Positions 1 through 7,225 of a DNA stretch of 9,715 bases are shown here, one piece after another. Below the pieces are notes generated by a model, which saw only the letters and a program-made list of their open reading frames with translations, searched no databases and was not told where the DNA came from. The position numbers and the translations under genes are program-made. Location of the stretch: the NCBI GenBank assembly GCA_948760655.1, contig CAQBKK010000020.1, positions 9,829 to 19,543 on the forward strand. Direction: 5' to 3'. Position 1 is the stretch's first letter; every line of letters begins with the position of its first letter. Origin of the DNA: an uncultured Bacilli bacterium. GTDB lineage: Bacteria; Bacillota_I; Bacilli_A; RF39; UBA660.

Positions 1-108
1 GCGTTTCACTTGCACCTGGTGTTGTACTTGCACTTGCTGTTGGTATTGCACTTGGCGTTTCACTTGCACCTGGTGTTGTACTTGCACTTGCTGTTGGTAT
101 TGCACTTG
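1..108 (-). repeat. Two perfect 54-bp tandem repeats inside the surface-protein gene
   Basis: Positions 1-54 and 55-108 are identical base for base. A degenerate start of a further copy follows at 109-137. Each unit encodes 18 residues on the minus strand (PSAIPTASASTTPGASET) and itself contains several CACTTG sub-repeats. I count 26 G or C in 54 bases, clearly richer than the surrounding DNA. The array touches the window edge, so the copy number is unknown. Confidence 0.95.
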
Positions 109-808
109 GTATTTCACTTGCAATTGGTTCTGGTGTTTTATCTGGTATTATTTCATCTGTTTCTTCTATTTCATCAATAATTTCGTCAATAATTGTATCA
201 ATAATTTCATTTATTACATTATCTACTTCTTCAATAGCATTGTTTATTTTTTCTTGTTTTTCTTTTTCTTTTTTCTTTATACCGTCTACTATTTCTTTTT
301 TCGTTCTTCTTAATTGCAAGTTATCTTTAGCATGCAATCTTTCGGCTTGTTCTATTAAAATTCTACGTAATTCTAAGTTTTGTTTTCTTGTTCCTGTATA
401 AGGTTCTATGCCAAAATGCTCTGCAATTAATTTTCTATATGCAAATGAATAGTCATATCCACTTTTTCTTAAAGCTTCTTTAAGTGTTTCATTCTCATAA
501 CCAGAAATATCAATTAAATCAAATTCTGTTAATTCTTCTTCAGCTTCTGTAGATTCTTCTATTTCTTCTACTACTACATTATTTTCAAATTCTTCCGCTG
601 TATTTTTTAGTGATTCTTCTATTTCATTTGTAGCATTGTTCATAAGTGTAACTTCTGCATTTGCGACACTTTTAAATTTATCGTTTCTTCTTGGAGTAAT
701 ATTACATGCAGAGGTTCCCATTACTAATGCAGTTGTTACTGCTAGTGCTACTGCTTTAGTAAAATTTTCTTTCAAACTTTTTCTTTTATTTTTTATTATG
801 TGAGTCAT
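1..808 (-). CDS. Lipoprotein-like surface protein with Ser/Thr/Pro/Ala repeats (C-terminus beyond window)
   Basis: An open minus-strand frame of 269 codons runs off the left edge, so the C-terminus is missing. The ATG at 808 is preceded by an in-frame TGA and by AAAGGA at 821-826. The N-terminus is basic (residues 1-18) followed by a hydrophobic stretch (about 19-34) ending GTSAC, so Cys35 is a plausible lipobox cysteine, although Thr at -3 is less usual; ordinary signal-peptidase cleavage is the alternative. Residues 60-100 are strongly acidic. Residues 104-152 form a compact basic segment (YENETLKEALRKSGYDYSFA, then GIEPYTGT and RKQNLELRRIL) that resembles, from memory, a short C-terminal module of some Firmicutes wall hydrolases. 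Residues 160-218 look like a charged coiled coil or amphipathic helix (IIDTIIDEIIDEIEE). From residue 232 it enters PTASAS-type repeats typical of an extended extracellular stalk. The product is probably secreted and envelope-attached; its function is unknown. Confidence 0.85.
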   Translation of the reverse strand, partial: MTHIIKNKRKSLKENFTKAVALAVTTALVMGTSACNITPRRNDKFKSVANAEVTLMNNATNEIEESLKNTAEEFENNVVVEEIEESTEAEEELTEFDLIDISGYENETLKEALRKSGYDYSFAYRKLIAEHFGIEPYTGTRKQNLELRRILIEQAERLHAKDNLQLRRTKKEIVDGIKKKEKEKQEKINNAIEEVDNVINEIIDTIIDEIIDEIEETDEIIPDKTPEPIASEIPSAIPTASASTTPGASETPSAIPTASASTTPGASET

Positions 809-853
809 TCATCAACCCATTCCTTTCTTACATTTGAAATTTCTTTTTGAGTT

Positions 854-881
854 ATTATACATTCTTTTTTTTTATTGTCAA
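854..881 (-). promoter_or_regulatory. Consensus sigma-A promoter of the surface-protein gene
   Basis: On the minus strand TTGACA (876-881) and TATAAT (854-859) are separated by 16 bases, both hexamers matching consensus perfectly. Transcription would start near 847, giving a leader of about 40 bases that contains the AAAGGA ribosome site. The rest of 809-995 is very AT-rich and shows nothing else apart from the terminator at 970-1000. Confidence 0.85.
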
Positions 882-969
882 CTTTTTTCTTCTTTGTAAA
901 ATTTACCATTTTACGACTTTTTTCTTCATTCTCATTTTAACATAAATTTAAAAAATAATTAACACAAAA

Positions 970-1000
970 AATAGAAAAGATTTGCATTTTCTTTTCTATT
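970..1000 (-). terminator. Intrinsic terminator of the small membrane-protein gene
   Basis: A perfect 10-bp stem (AATAGAAAAG at 970-979 with CTTTTCTATT at 991-1000) encloses an 11-base loop and is followed on the minus strand by a U-run. The upstream arm contains the stop codon of the gene at 996-1322, so the hairpin begins inside the coding region. Confidence 0.8.
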
Positions 1001-1322
1001 TTGTTCTTGTTTTATTTCTTTTCATTTCATTAAATTCTTCTTTTACTTCTTTGTGTGTATTTTCATTTATTCCAGCAACTACTTTTGCAATTGTTCCTGT
1101 TGCAACACATCCAAATAAAATTGGTAAGGATTCTATCATTTGTTCTATTGGTTGTTCTTTTAAAGATTCCCATTCTTGCCAAAATCCTAGAATGCTTAAT
1201 AATGTTGCACTTTCAAAAGCACATGAGGTAAATCGTAACTTATATAAATAACATTCTAATAGTTGTAATCTTGTTCTTTCATTTTTTCTATCTTGTCCTG
1301 TACTTCCAGTTGTTTCTGTCAT
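996..1322 (-). CDS. Hypothetical small membrane protein, 108 aa
   Basis: I do not recognise a family. The ATG at 1322 is preceded by AAAGGA (1332-1337) at normal spacing. A charged N-terminus (residues 1-30) is followed by a weakly hydrophobic segment (about 31-48), a clearer membrane segment (about 66-85, LPILFGCVATGTIAKVVAGI), and a hydrophilic, basic tail rich in Glu, Lys and Arg (86-108). One or two membrane spans with a cytoplasmic charged tail would fit. The size and two-helix form recall small phage-holin-like proteins, but nothing lytic is next to it and I do not claim that. It has its own promoter directly upstream and its own terminator; read-through from the UPF0316 gene upstream is possible because no terminator is seen between them. 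Confidence 0.75.
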   Translation of the reverse strand: MTETTGSTGQDRKNERTRLQLLECYLYKLRFTSCAFESATLLSILGFWQEWESLKEQPIEQMIESLPILFGCVATGTIAKVVAGINENTHKEVKEEFNEMKRNKTRTK

Positions 1323-1351
1323 TTTCTTCTATCCTTTCAAAACGCTTATCC

Positions 1352-1381
1352 AATATATCACAAGATAGTTTTTGATGTCAA
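1352..1381 (-). promoter_or_regulatory. Sigma-A-type promoter of the small membrane-protein gene
   Basis: On the minus strand a perfect TTGACA (1376-1381) and TATATT (1352-1357) are spaced 18 bases apart. The -35 element starts only three bases after the UPF0316 stop codon. The start point would lie near 1345, leaving a short leader with AAAGGA. Confidence 0.75.
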
Positions 1382-1384
1382 TCT

Positions 1385-1897
1385 TTATTTTATGAAACCA
1401 TTTTGCACAGCTTTTGTATCGTTTACCACTATAAATGCTTCTTTATCATACCTTTTTATTAATGCAATTAATTTTTTTAAATTTCTATTGTTAACTTGAA
1501 AAAATAACATATCTCTTTTTTTACCAGAGTAGTCTTCTTTTAAATCTATTACAGATACTGCATACCCATGCTTTCTTACTGTATTTAGTAACATTTTATT
1601 TTCTTCTACTACTACTTCTACTCCTACAACTCCTTTTATAAAAGTGTTTGAAATAAAGGCACCAATCAGTGTTCCTGTTGCGTATCCCAAGGAATAAGAT
1701 ATAGGAATAAAAATGCTATCTACCTCTGTTATGAGTGCCTCTCTTGCAACTAAAAACCAAATAAAAACTTCTAAAAATGCTAAAATTACGGTCAAAAATG
1801 TTCGTCCTTTTACCATAAGCATTGTTCTTACTGTTCCTATAGAAACATCTAAAATTCTTGCAAAAAAAATTTTGATACATAAAAAGAGAAGACTCAT
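1385..1897 (-). CDS. UPF0316 family membrane protein (DUF5698 + DUF2179)
   Basis: The 170-residue length, three hydrophobic segments (about 1-18, 32-52 and 62-88) and the stretch ARILDVSIGTVRTMLMVKGR near the N-terminus are typical of the UPF0316 family, to which B. subtilis YebE belongs. The C-terminal soluble part (about 93-165, including GVVGVEVVVEENKMLLNTVR and GYAVSVIDLKEDYSGKKRDM) corresponds to DUF2179, a small alpha/beta domain also found at the end of YitT-type membrane proteins. No biochemical role is established that I can name. The ATG at 1897 follows AAGGGTGAT, a good ribosome site. It begins 24 bases after the zinc-ribbon gene and is probably cotranscribed with it. Confidence 0.88.
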   Translation of the reverse strand: MSLLFLCIKIFFARILDVSIGTVRTMLMVKGRTFLTVILAFLEVFIWFLVAREALITEVDSIFIPISYSLGYATGTLIGAFISNTFIKGVVGVEVVVEENKMLLNTVRKHGYAVSVIDLKEDYSGKKRDMLFFQVNNRNLKKLIALIKRYDKEAFIVVNDTKAVQNGFIK

Positions 1898-1921
1898 GGT
1901 ATCACCCTTTTTTATATTTCC

Positions 1922-2200
1922 CTAAATAAAAGAAAATACAACTAAAAAAAGAAGAAAACATAAGAATAAAGCCATTAGAAAAAAAATACAATAAGATGTT
2001 TTTTCTTTTTCTTCTCTTTTTTGAAATAATACACCTTTTTTTCCATAGCGTTCTGTTATAAAATCTGCTTTTTTATTGGGATTTTTTGCATTTAAAAGTT
2101 CTTTTTGAAACTTTATTTGCTCTTTATCCATCATAGAGCCACAAAAAGTACATAAAAATCCATGATTTGGTAAAGAAGCACCACATTTTTTACAAACCAT
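1922..2200 (-). CDS. Tail-anchored zinc-ribbon protein, 92 aa
   Basis: Residues 3-20 hold two CxxC knuckles (Cys3, Cys6, Cys17, Cys20: CKKCGASL and CTFCG), the signature of the short zinc-ribbon domain found at the N-terminus of many Gram-positive membrane proteins. A charged middle (residues 24-69) leads to one strong membrane segment at the very C-terminus (about 70-92), so the ribbon should face the cytoplasm on a C-terminal anchor. I chose ATG 2200 because AGGTGAT (2204-2210) sits at ideal spacing; a TTG 45 bases upstream keeps the frame but lacks a ribosome site. The specific role is unknown; zinc binding is inferred from the four cysteines. It appears to be first in an operon with the UPF0316 gene. 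Confidence 0.8.
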   Translation of the reverse strand: MVCKKCGASLPNHGFLCTFCGSMMDKEQIKFQKELLNAKNPNKKADFITERYGKKGVLFQKREEKEKTSYCIFFLMALFLCFLLFLVVFSFI

Positions 2201-2214
2201 TTTATCACCTCTTC

Positions 2215-2244
2215 TATTGTAACCTAAATTTTCTTTTTCTAGCA
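2215..2244 (-). promoter_or_regulatory. Tentative promoter of the zinc-ribbon/UPF0316 unit
   Basis: Minus-strand TTGCTA and TACAAT are separated by 18 bases. The predicted start point falls very close to the ribosome site AGGTGAT, which is tight, so this call is weak. The shared region 2201-2405 between the divergent units holds no gene I accept. Confidence 0.35.
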
Positions 2245-2341
2245 ATTTATTTTCTACTCGCTTTAAGAATGTTTAAAATCTTTTCAATTTCTGCTATATT
2301 TATTTCGGACAAAAAAATAAAATTTAGAAAAAATAAGGGTT

Positions 2342-2369
2342 TTGTAGTTATAAGGTTTTATGCTAAAAT
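2342..2369 (+). promoter_or_regulatory. Extended -10 promoter of the two-component genes
   Basis: TGC followed by TAAAAT (2361-2369) is an extended -10 element; a weak -35 (TTGTAG, 2342-2347) lies 16 bases upstream. The predicted leader is about 30 bases and carries GGTGGAG just before the ATG at 2406. The weak -35 would suit a promoter needing an activator, possibly the regulator itself, but that is inference. Confidence 0.45.
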
Positions 2370-2405
2370 TTTTGAGAATTTTGTTTTAAAAATGGGTGGA
2401 GTGAT

Positions 2406-3155
2406 ATGATAAACTTTATAATTTATGAAGATGAAAAGAAATGGCAAGATTATTTTAAAAAAACGATTTTAAAAATAATTGGACATACTAAAGATAAGTA
2501 TACTATTTTAGTCATTGATAAATATACAAAAGAAGCAAAGAAAAAATTAGATGCTTTACTAGGAAAAAATATATTTCTTCTGGATATGGGAGTTCCTGGA
2601 AAATCTGGGTTAGATTTAGCACGGGAAATTCGTGATTCTGGTGATTGGGAAAGTCAAATGATTATGATTACTCTTCATGAATGTTTCAAAGAAGAAGGTT
2701 TTACAAGTAAAATTTTAATGCTCGATTTTATTAATAAAAGTGATTGTAGTCATTTAGAATATAAAATTACGGATGCTATTATGACTGCTTTACAGATACA
2801 TTCTTTCAAAAAATCTTTTAAATTTACTTATAATAATGAACTTTACCAAATTCCGTATCAAGATATTTTGTATTTTGAAAAAGATTTAAATCATAATTAT
2901 ACTTCTATTGTGACGAAAACAGAAACTTATAAGTTAAAACAAAGCATTACAAAAATTGAAATAGAACTTTTACCTATCCCTTATTTTTTCAAAACGCATC
3001 AAAGTTGTATTGTAAATCTTAAAAATATTGAAAGAGTTGATTTTACAAATAATCGAATTTATTTTATGAATCACGAAATCGATTTACTTTCTAGAAACAA
3101 AAAGAAAATTTTAAAAGAAAAATTAACAAAGGGGTATGATTATGATCTGGTATGA
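2406..3155 (+). CDS. LytTR-family response regulator (AgrA-like)
   Basis: This 249-residue protein has a receiver domain (about 1-130) and a LytTR DNA-binding domain (about 136-240). The receiver has an acidic pair (Glu8, Asp9), the phosphoacceptor Asp60 in IFLLDMGVPGKSGLDLAREI, a switch Thr89 and Lys111, so phosphotransfer should work. The LytTR part is recognised by DILYFEKDLNH and FFKTHQSCIVNLKNIERVDF. Known relatives (AgrA, ComE, VirR) bind direct repeats upstream of target promoters and usually control virulence, competence or bacteriocin genes in answer to a secreted peptide. The ATG follows GGTGGAG. The stop TGA overlaps the start of the kinase gene by 14 bases, so the two are translationally coupled. 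Its targets cannot be told from the window. Confidence 0.93.
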   Translation: MINFIIYEDEKKWQDYFKKTILKIIGHTKDKYTILVIDKYTKEAKKKLDALLGKNIFLLDMGVPGKSGLDLAREIRDSGDWESQMIMITLHECFKEEGFTSKILMLDFINKSDCSHLEYKITDAIMTALQIHSFKKSFKFTYNNELYQIPYQDILYFEKDLNHNYTSIVTKTETYKLKQSITKIEIELLPIPYFFKTHQSCIVNLKNIERVDFTNNRIYFMNHEIDLLSRNKKKILKEKLTKGYDYDLV

Positions 3156-4422
3156 ATTAGGGTTAGGTTTTTGGTTATTTACTTATATTTTTTTTGCTAT
3201 TGATTTTTTATTTCCTAAAAAAAATAAAAAAAAGTTGCCAACTTTATGTACAATTTTTTTCTTTTCCCTATGTTATATGATTGTTACTTTTTATATGTCT
3301 CCTTTAATTTCTTTTGTTTTTTATATTTTTCTTACTTCTCTATTTATTTTTTTAGAGTTTCGTGAAAGTTATCATATTTTATTTCGTTTGATTATTAGTT
3401 TGTATTTGATTCGCTTTGTTTTTGAAGTATTGTTTAAAGTGGTTCTTTATCTTTTGCAAATTTCTTTCCCTTCTCCTTCTCTTATGTTATTTTTTACTTC
3501 TATATTGTCTTTTATTTTTATTGTTACATTTAATGAAAAAATTAGAGAATCGATTGCCAATCCAAAATTTCTTAGAAAACCAAGGAAATTGGACTGGTTT
3601 ATTCGTAATAACTTAGGTTTATTATTAATAATTTTTATTCGTTTCACACATTATAATTTTCAACTTGAAAGACTTTCCATTATTAATTTCTTTCTTTTTT
3701 TTATTGGATGTAATTTATTCTTTCTTTTATTTCAAGAAAAAGAGAAGAATGATAATTTGTATAAAAATTACCATAAAATTATTGAATATTCAACATTCAC
3801 AGAAGGTTTGATGACAGAGTACAAAAGCTTTATGCATGAATATAAAAACAAGTTAATCACGATTAAAGGTTTAGCTTCTTCTAGTAATAAAAAACTTAAT
3901 CAGTATATTGATTCTTTGTTAGAAGAGAAAAATGTATATGTTAATCATTATCGATGGCTTTCTGAACTTAAAAATATTCCTATTTCAGGGGTTAAAGGTC
4001 TTATTAATTTTAAATTGTTACAAATGAAAGAACTTGGTATTGAAGTGGAGGTTTATATTTCAGAAGATATTTCAAAATTAAATGAAAATTTTCTGACTAT
4101 TTCTGAAAAAAATGATTTGAATACCCTTTTAGGAATTATTTTAGATAATGCTATCGAAGCAAGTTTGGAAAGTAAGGATAAAATGGTAAGTTTGCATCTT
4201 TATAAGGATAAAGATAGGATTATTATTTTACTTGCCAACACTTTTAAACACATCCAAATTGATCGATTGGAAGAAAAAGGCTTTAGTACGAAAGGAAAAA
4301 ATCGTGGACTAGGGCTTTATATGTATCATAATATTATTAAGCAAAATGAAGCTTTTTCAAAAGAAACATGTGTTTATGATAATTTTTTTATTCAGAAAAT
4401 TTTTATAAAAAAATGCAAATAG
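3142..4422 (+). CDS. GHKL sensor histidine kinase (AgrC-like, polytopic)
   Basis: The protein has 426 residues. The N-terminal 200 residues are nearly all hydrophobic with about six or seven membrane helices, the sensor form of the AgrC/HPK10 group. The dimerisation segment (about 215-265) carries the likely phosphoacceptor His232 in FMHEYKNKLITIKG. The ATP-binding domain has an N-box (Asn336 in LLGIILDNAIEAS) and a glycine box (RGLGL at 388-392, after KGFSTKGKN), so it looks catalytically complete. I chose ATG 3142 over ATG 3136 because AAAGGGG (3128-3134) lies seven bases before 3142 but only one before 3136. It pairs with the LytTR regulator just upstream. No signal peptide gene or AgrB-like processing protease is visible nearby, so the ligand is unknown. 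Confidence 0.92.
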   Translation: MIWYELGLGFWLFTYIFFAIDFLFPKKNKKKLPTLCTIFFFSLCYMIVTFYMSPLISFVFYIFLTSLFIFLEFRESYHILFRLIISLYLIRFVFEVLFKVVLYLLQISFPSPSLMLFFTSILSFIFIVTFNEKIRESIANPKFLRKPRKLDWFIRNNLGLLLIIFIRFTHYNFQLERLSIINFFLFFIGCNLFFLLFQEKEKNDNLYKNYHKIIEYSTFTEGLMTEYKSFMHEYKNKLITIKGLASSSNKKLNQYIDSLLEEKNVYVNHYRWLSELKNIPISGVKGLINFKLLQMKELGIEVEVYISEDISKLNENFLTISEKNDLNTLLGIILDNAIEASLESKDKMVSLHLYKDKDRIIILLANTFKHIQIDRLEEKGFSTKGKNRGLGLYMYHNIIKQNEAFSKETCVYDNFFIQKIFIKKCK

Positions 4423-4481
4423 CAAATTATCCCCTCATATTGACACTATATCTTTCTAGTTATCTTTTTCTCTATTTTTTA

Positions 4482-4490
4482 TGCTATTAT
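4482..4490 (+). promoter_or_regulatory. Extended -10 promoter of the cold-shock gene
   Basis: TGC plus TATTAT makes an extended -10 element without a clear -35 at 16-18 bases. A TTGACA at 4440-4445 is too far upstream to pair with it. The predicted leader is about 43 bases and contains GTGAGGTG before the ATG; I see no obvious long cold-shock leader structure. Region 4423-4539 holds nothing else I can support, and no clear terminator follows the kinase gene. Confidence 0.5.
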
Positions 4491-4539
4491 AAGTATGTTG
4501 TAAGGTAGTTTAGGAGTTTGAAAGTGAGGTGCTAGAGTT

Positions 4540-4743
4540 ATGCGTAGTCGCGTTAAGTGGTTTAAAGATGAAAAAGGTTATGGTTTCATTAAGTATACTG
4601 ATAACGAAGACGTTTTCGTTCATTATTCTTCTATTGTACAAGATGGGTATAAAACTTTAAAGAAGGATGAAGAAGTTGAATTTGATTTGATAAAAACTGC
4701 AAAGGGTTATCAAGCAGTTAATACAAGAAAAATAGAACAATGA
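4540..4743 (+). CDS. csp: Cold-shock family RNA/ssDNA-binding protein
   Basis: At 67 residues this is a single cold-shock domain of normal length. The RNA-binding motifs are present: RNP1-like KGYGFIKY (residues 12-19) and RNP2-like VFVHYSSI (about 25-32), plus the usual N-terminal VKWFKDEKGYG. Such proteins are small cytoplasmic beta-barrels that bind single-stranded RNA and DNA and act as RNA chaperones at low temperature or during growth. It is a single-gene unit with its own promoter and a strong terminator. It ends with TGA at the expected family length, which is local evidence that TGA is read as stop in this genome. Confidence 0.95.
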   Translation: MRSRVKWFKDEKGYGFIKYTDNEDVFVHYSSIVQDGYKTLKKDEEVEFDLIKTAKGYQAVNTRKIEQ

Positions 4744-4776
4744 TTTTATATGGGTTGTTCTATTTTTTATTTTTTT
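4731..4776 (+). terminator. Intrinsic terminator after the cold-shock gene, possibly bidirectional
   Basis: A perfect 10-bp stem (AATAGAACAA at 4731-4740, TTGTTCTATT at 4755-4764) with a 14-base loop is followed by a long U-rich run on the plus strand. The left arm lies within the last codons of the gene and the stop codon is in the loop. Read from the minus strand the hairpin is followed by a shorter U-rich stretch, so it may also stop the convergent phosphoketolase transcript; no better terminator is seen there. Confidence 0.85.
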
Positions 4777-4823
4777 ATGATCTATTTTAAATAGTAAAAA
4801 AAGCACATTTCTGTACTCTTCTT

Positions 4824-7202
4824 CTATTTCTTTTTTATACTTTCTTGCCATGTCCAGTTTTCCACTTCTTCTATATCTTTTCCATATTCTTTTATGTATT
4901 CTTTGTGTTTAACTAGCATATTTTTACAGTATTCTGCACAATAAATGCTTTTACTTTCAAATTGTGGTAGATATTTTAAGGCCAGTAGGACAAGGTTAAA
5001 ACGATCGACTTTGTTTAAGACACGCATGTCAAATGGGGTTGTGATACTTCCTTCTTCGTTGTATCCACGAACATGTAAATTTTTATTGGTTCTTCTGTAG
5101 GTCAATTCGTGAATTAGGTTCGGATACCCATGGAAAGCAAATACAATTGGTTTGTCTTTTGTGAAAATCATATCGTAATCGTTATCTGTTAAGCCATGAG
5201 GATGAATGGAATCGGATTGTAGTTTCATTAAGTCTACCACATTTACAAAACGTACCTTTATTTCTGGAATGTATTCTCGTAAAATGCTAACAGCAGCAAG
5301 TCCTTCTAGGGTTGGCATATTTCCACAGGTTGCGATGATTATATCTGGTTCTACTCCTCTATCATTGCTTGCAAATCCCCAAATTCCAATTCCTTTTGTA
5401 CAGTGCATTTCTGCCTCATCCATTGTTAACCACTGTGGCGTCGGATGTTTACTTGCAATTATAACATTTACATAATTTTTTGTTTTCATAACGTGGTCAA
5501 AGCATGAAATTAATGTATTGGCATCTGGTGGTAAGTAGGCACGTACGATGCTTGCTTTTTTGGTCATGATATGGTTTAGAAATCCTGGGTCTTGGTGGGT
5601 ATAGCCATTGTGGTCTTGTTGCCATACGTGGCTTGTTAATAAAATGTTTAATGAGGCAATTTCTTTTCGCCATGCAACATCACTTGCCATTTTTAGCCAT
5701 TTGGCGTGTTGGCTTACCATAGAATCTACGACTCTTATAAATGCTTCGTAGCTATGAATAAATCCGTGTCTTCCTGTTAGTAAGTACCCTTCTAACCAAC
5801 CTTCACATGCGTGTTCAGAAAGATAAGAATCCATGACGATGCCCTCTTCTGCTAAGAATTCATCTTGACTGATTATTTTAGCATTCCATTTTCTGTCTGT
5901 TACTTCAAAGACGTGATTTAGACGATTGGATAAGGCTTCATCGGGTCCAAAAATACGGAAATTGTGTTTTTCTTTGTTCTTTTCTATTATTTCTTTTATA
6001 TATGTACCAAGTTCCTTCATATCTTGTGCCATAGCGGAACCTGGAAATTCTACTTTCACTCCAAATTTTTTAAAGTCAGGTAAGGAAAGAGGAATGAGTA
6101 AGGAACCACCATTTGCATTTGGATTTGCTCCCATTCTTTCGTAACTCACTGGTGCTAGTGCTTTTAATTCTTTTTTTAGGCTTCCTTCTTTTGTGAATAA
6201 TTCTTCTGGGTGATAACTTTTTAACCATTCTTCTAATCGTTCTAAGCTTTCTGGATGATTCTTTGTTACTTCGATTGGTATTTGATGGGCTCTAAAACTA
6301 TCTTCTATTTTTTTCCCGTCAATTTCTTTTGGACCTGTCCATCCTTTTGGTGTACGCAAAATAATCATTGGCCAAATAGGACGAGTAGCATCATTTTTTT
6401 TTCGGGCAGACCTTTGAATTTCTTTTATTGTTTCAATACAAATGTCCATGACAGATGCCATATCTTCATGCATTTTTAAAGAATCTGAGCCACTTACATA
6501 GTAGGGTTTCCATCCACAACCACGTAAGAAGGCATCTAATTCAATATCACTGATGCGTGATAGTATGGTAGGATTGGCTATTTTGTATCCATTTAAATGA
6601 AGTATAGGTAAGACCGCTCCATCTGTTATGGGATTTAGAAATTTATTGGAATGCCAGCTTGTGGCAAGTGGACCTGTTTCTGCTTCTCCATCCCCAATTA
6701 CACAAGCAGCTATTAGACTTGGATTATCAAAAACAGCTCCAAAAGCATGGGCAAGACTGTAACCTAGTTCTCCTCCTTCATTTATTGATCCTGGTGTTTC
6801 AGGTGTTGCATGTGAACCAATGCCTCCAGGAAAACTAAATCGTTTACATAATTTGGTAAGTCCTTCTAAATCTTCAGTAATATTAGGATAAAATTCGCTA
6901 TAAGAACCTTCTCAATATGTATTAGAAACTAGTGCTTGTCCTCCATGTCCTGGTCCACAAATATAAATCATGTTTAAGTTGTATTTTTTTATCACACGGT
7001 TTAAGTGAACATAAGTAAAGTTTTGACCTGGTACTGTTCCCCAGTGTCCCACTAATTTTGATTTTATATCGTCAAAGGTTAGTTTTCTTTGTAATAGTGG
7101 ATTGTCTTTTAAATATAGCTGTGCCACACTTAAATAATTTGCCGCCCGAAAATAGGCATCCATTTTTTTTGCTAAAGCGTCTGTTAATGTTTTTCCTTGC
7201 AT
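4824..7202 (-). pseudogene. xfp: Phosphoketolase, 792 codons, interrupted by one in-frame TGA at codon 97
   Basis: Phosphoketolase is a cytoplasmic thiamine-diphosphate enzyme that splits xylulose 5-phosphate (and in some members fructose 6-phosphate) with phosphate to acetyl-phosphate and an aldose phosphate. The frame gives 792 codons, the usual family length. Family landmarks are in order: GHWGTVPGQ (about 52-60), GPGHGG (83-88), SFPGG (123-127), EGGELGY (142-148), the diphosphate/metal motif GDGEAETGP (170-178), then the long C-terminal part with GYTHQDPGF and RGYNEEGSITTPFDMRVLN. ATG 7202 has AGGG upstream. The one lesion is TGA at 6912-6914, between SNTY and EGSYSE, where relatives usually have Leu as I recall. 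Everything after it stays in frame and looks conserved. Without decoding of this TGA, only 96 residues are made upstream, and an internal start at 6473 would give 549 residues lacking the cofactor motif. It is either a recent nonsense mutation, a base-call error, or read-through. Confidence 0.9.
6912..6914 (-). other. In-frame TGA codon within the phosphoketolase frame
   Basis: The minus-strand codons run TCT AAT ACA TAT TGA GAA GGT TCT. A TTA (Leu) to TGA change needs one base. The codon is followed by G, not a particularly leaky context. I see no hairpin just downstream that looks like a bacterial selenocysteine signal. Confidence 0.9.
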
Positions 7203-7225
7203 TTTATCAACCCTATTCTTTATTC

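Noticed and set aside
1..108. The 54-bp repeats as a CRISPR array
   Set aside because: The copies are directly adjacent with no unique spacers, and they are in frame within a coding sequence.
996..1322. The small membrane protein as a phage holin serving the M23 enzyme
   Set aside because: The genes are about 6 kb apart with unrelated genes between, and no holin family motif is visible.
982..1499. Plus-strand frames opposite the small membrane protein and the end of the UPF0316 gene
   Set aside because: The minus-strand genes have good ribosome sites, promoters and a terminator; the plus frames have none of these and show low-complexity Phe/Leu-rich composition.
2269..2409. A 46-codon plus-strand frame ending in an ATGA overlap with the response regulator start, a possible signal-peptide gene
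   Set aside because: It has no ribosome site before its ATG, and the best promoter for the regulator (2342-2369) lies inside it. The overlap is likely chance in AT-rich DNA.
3136..3141. ATG 3136 as the kinase start
   Set aside because: The ribosome site AAAGGGG ends one base before it, too close; ATG 3142 has the proper seven-base spacing.
4440..4445. TTGACA upstream of the cold-shock gene as its -35 element
   Set aside because: The extended -10 at 4482-4490 is about 39 bases away and no -10-like hexamer lies 16-18 bases downstream of this TTGACA.
5206..6479. Several plus-strand frames of 72-89 codons opposite the phosphoketolase
   Set aside because: They are shadows of a strongly conserved minus-strand gene and lack ribosome sites and promoters.
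6912..6914. TGA read as tryptophan (alternative genetic code) or selenocysteine
   Set aside because: TGA ends the cold-shock and response-regulator genes at the expected lengths, Trp is encoded by TGG everywhere I read, the site is not catalytic, and no downstream selenocysteine hairpin is evident.
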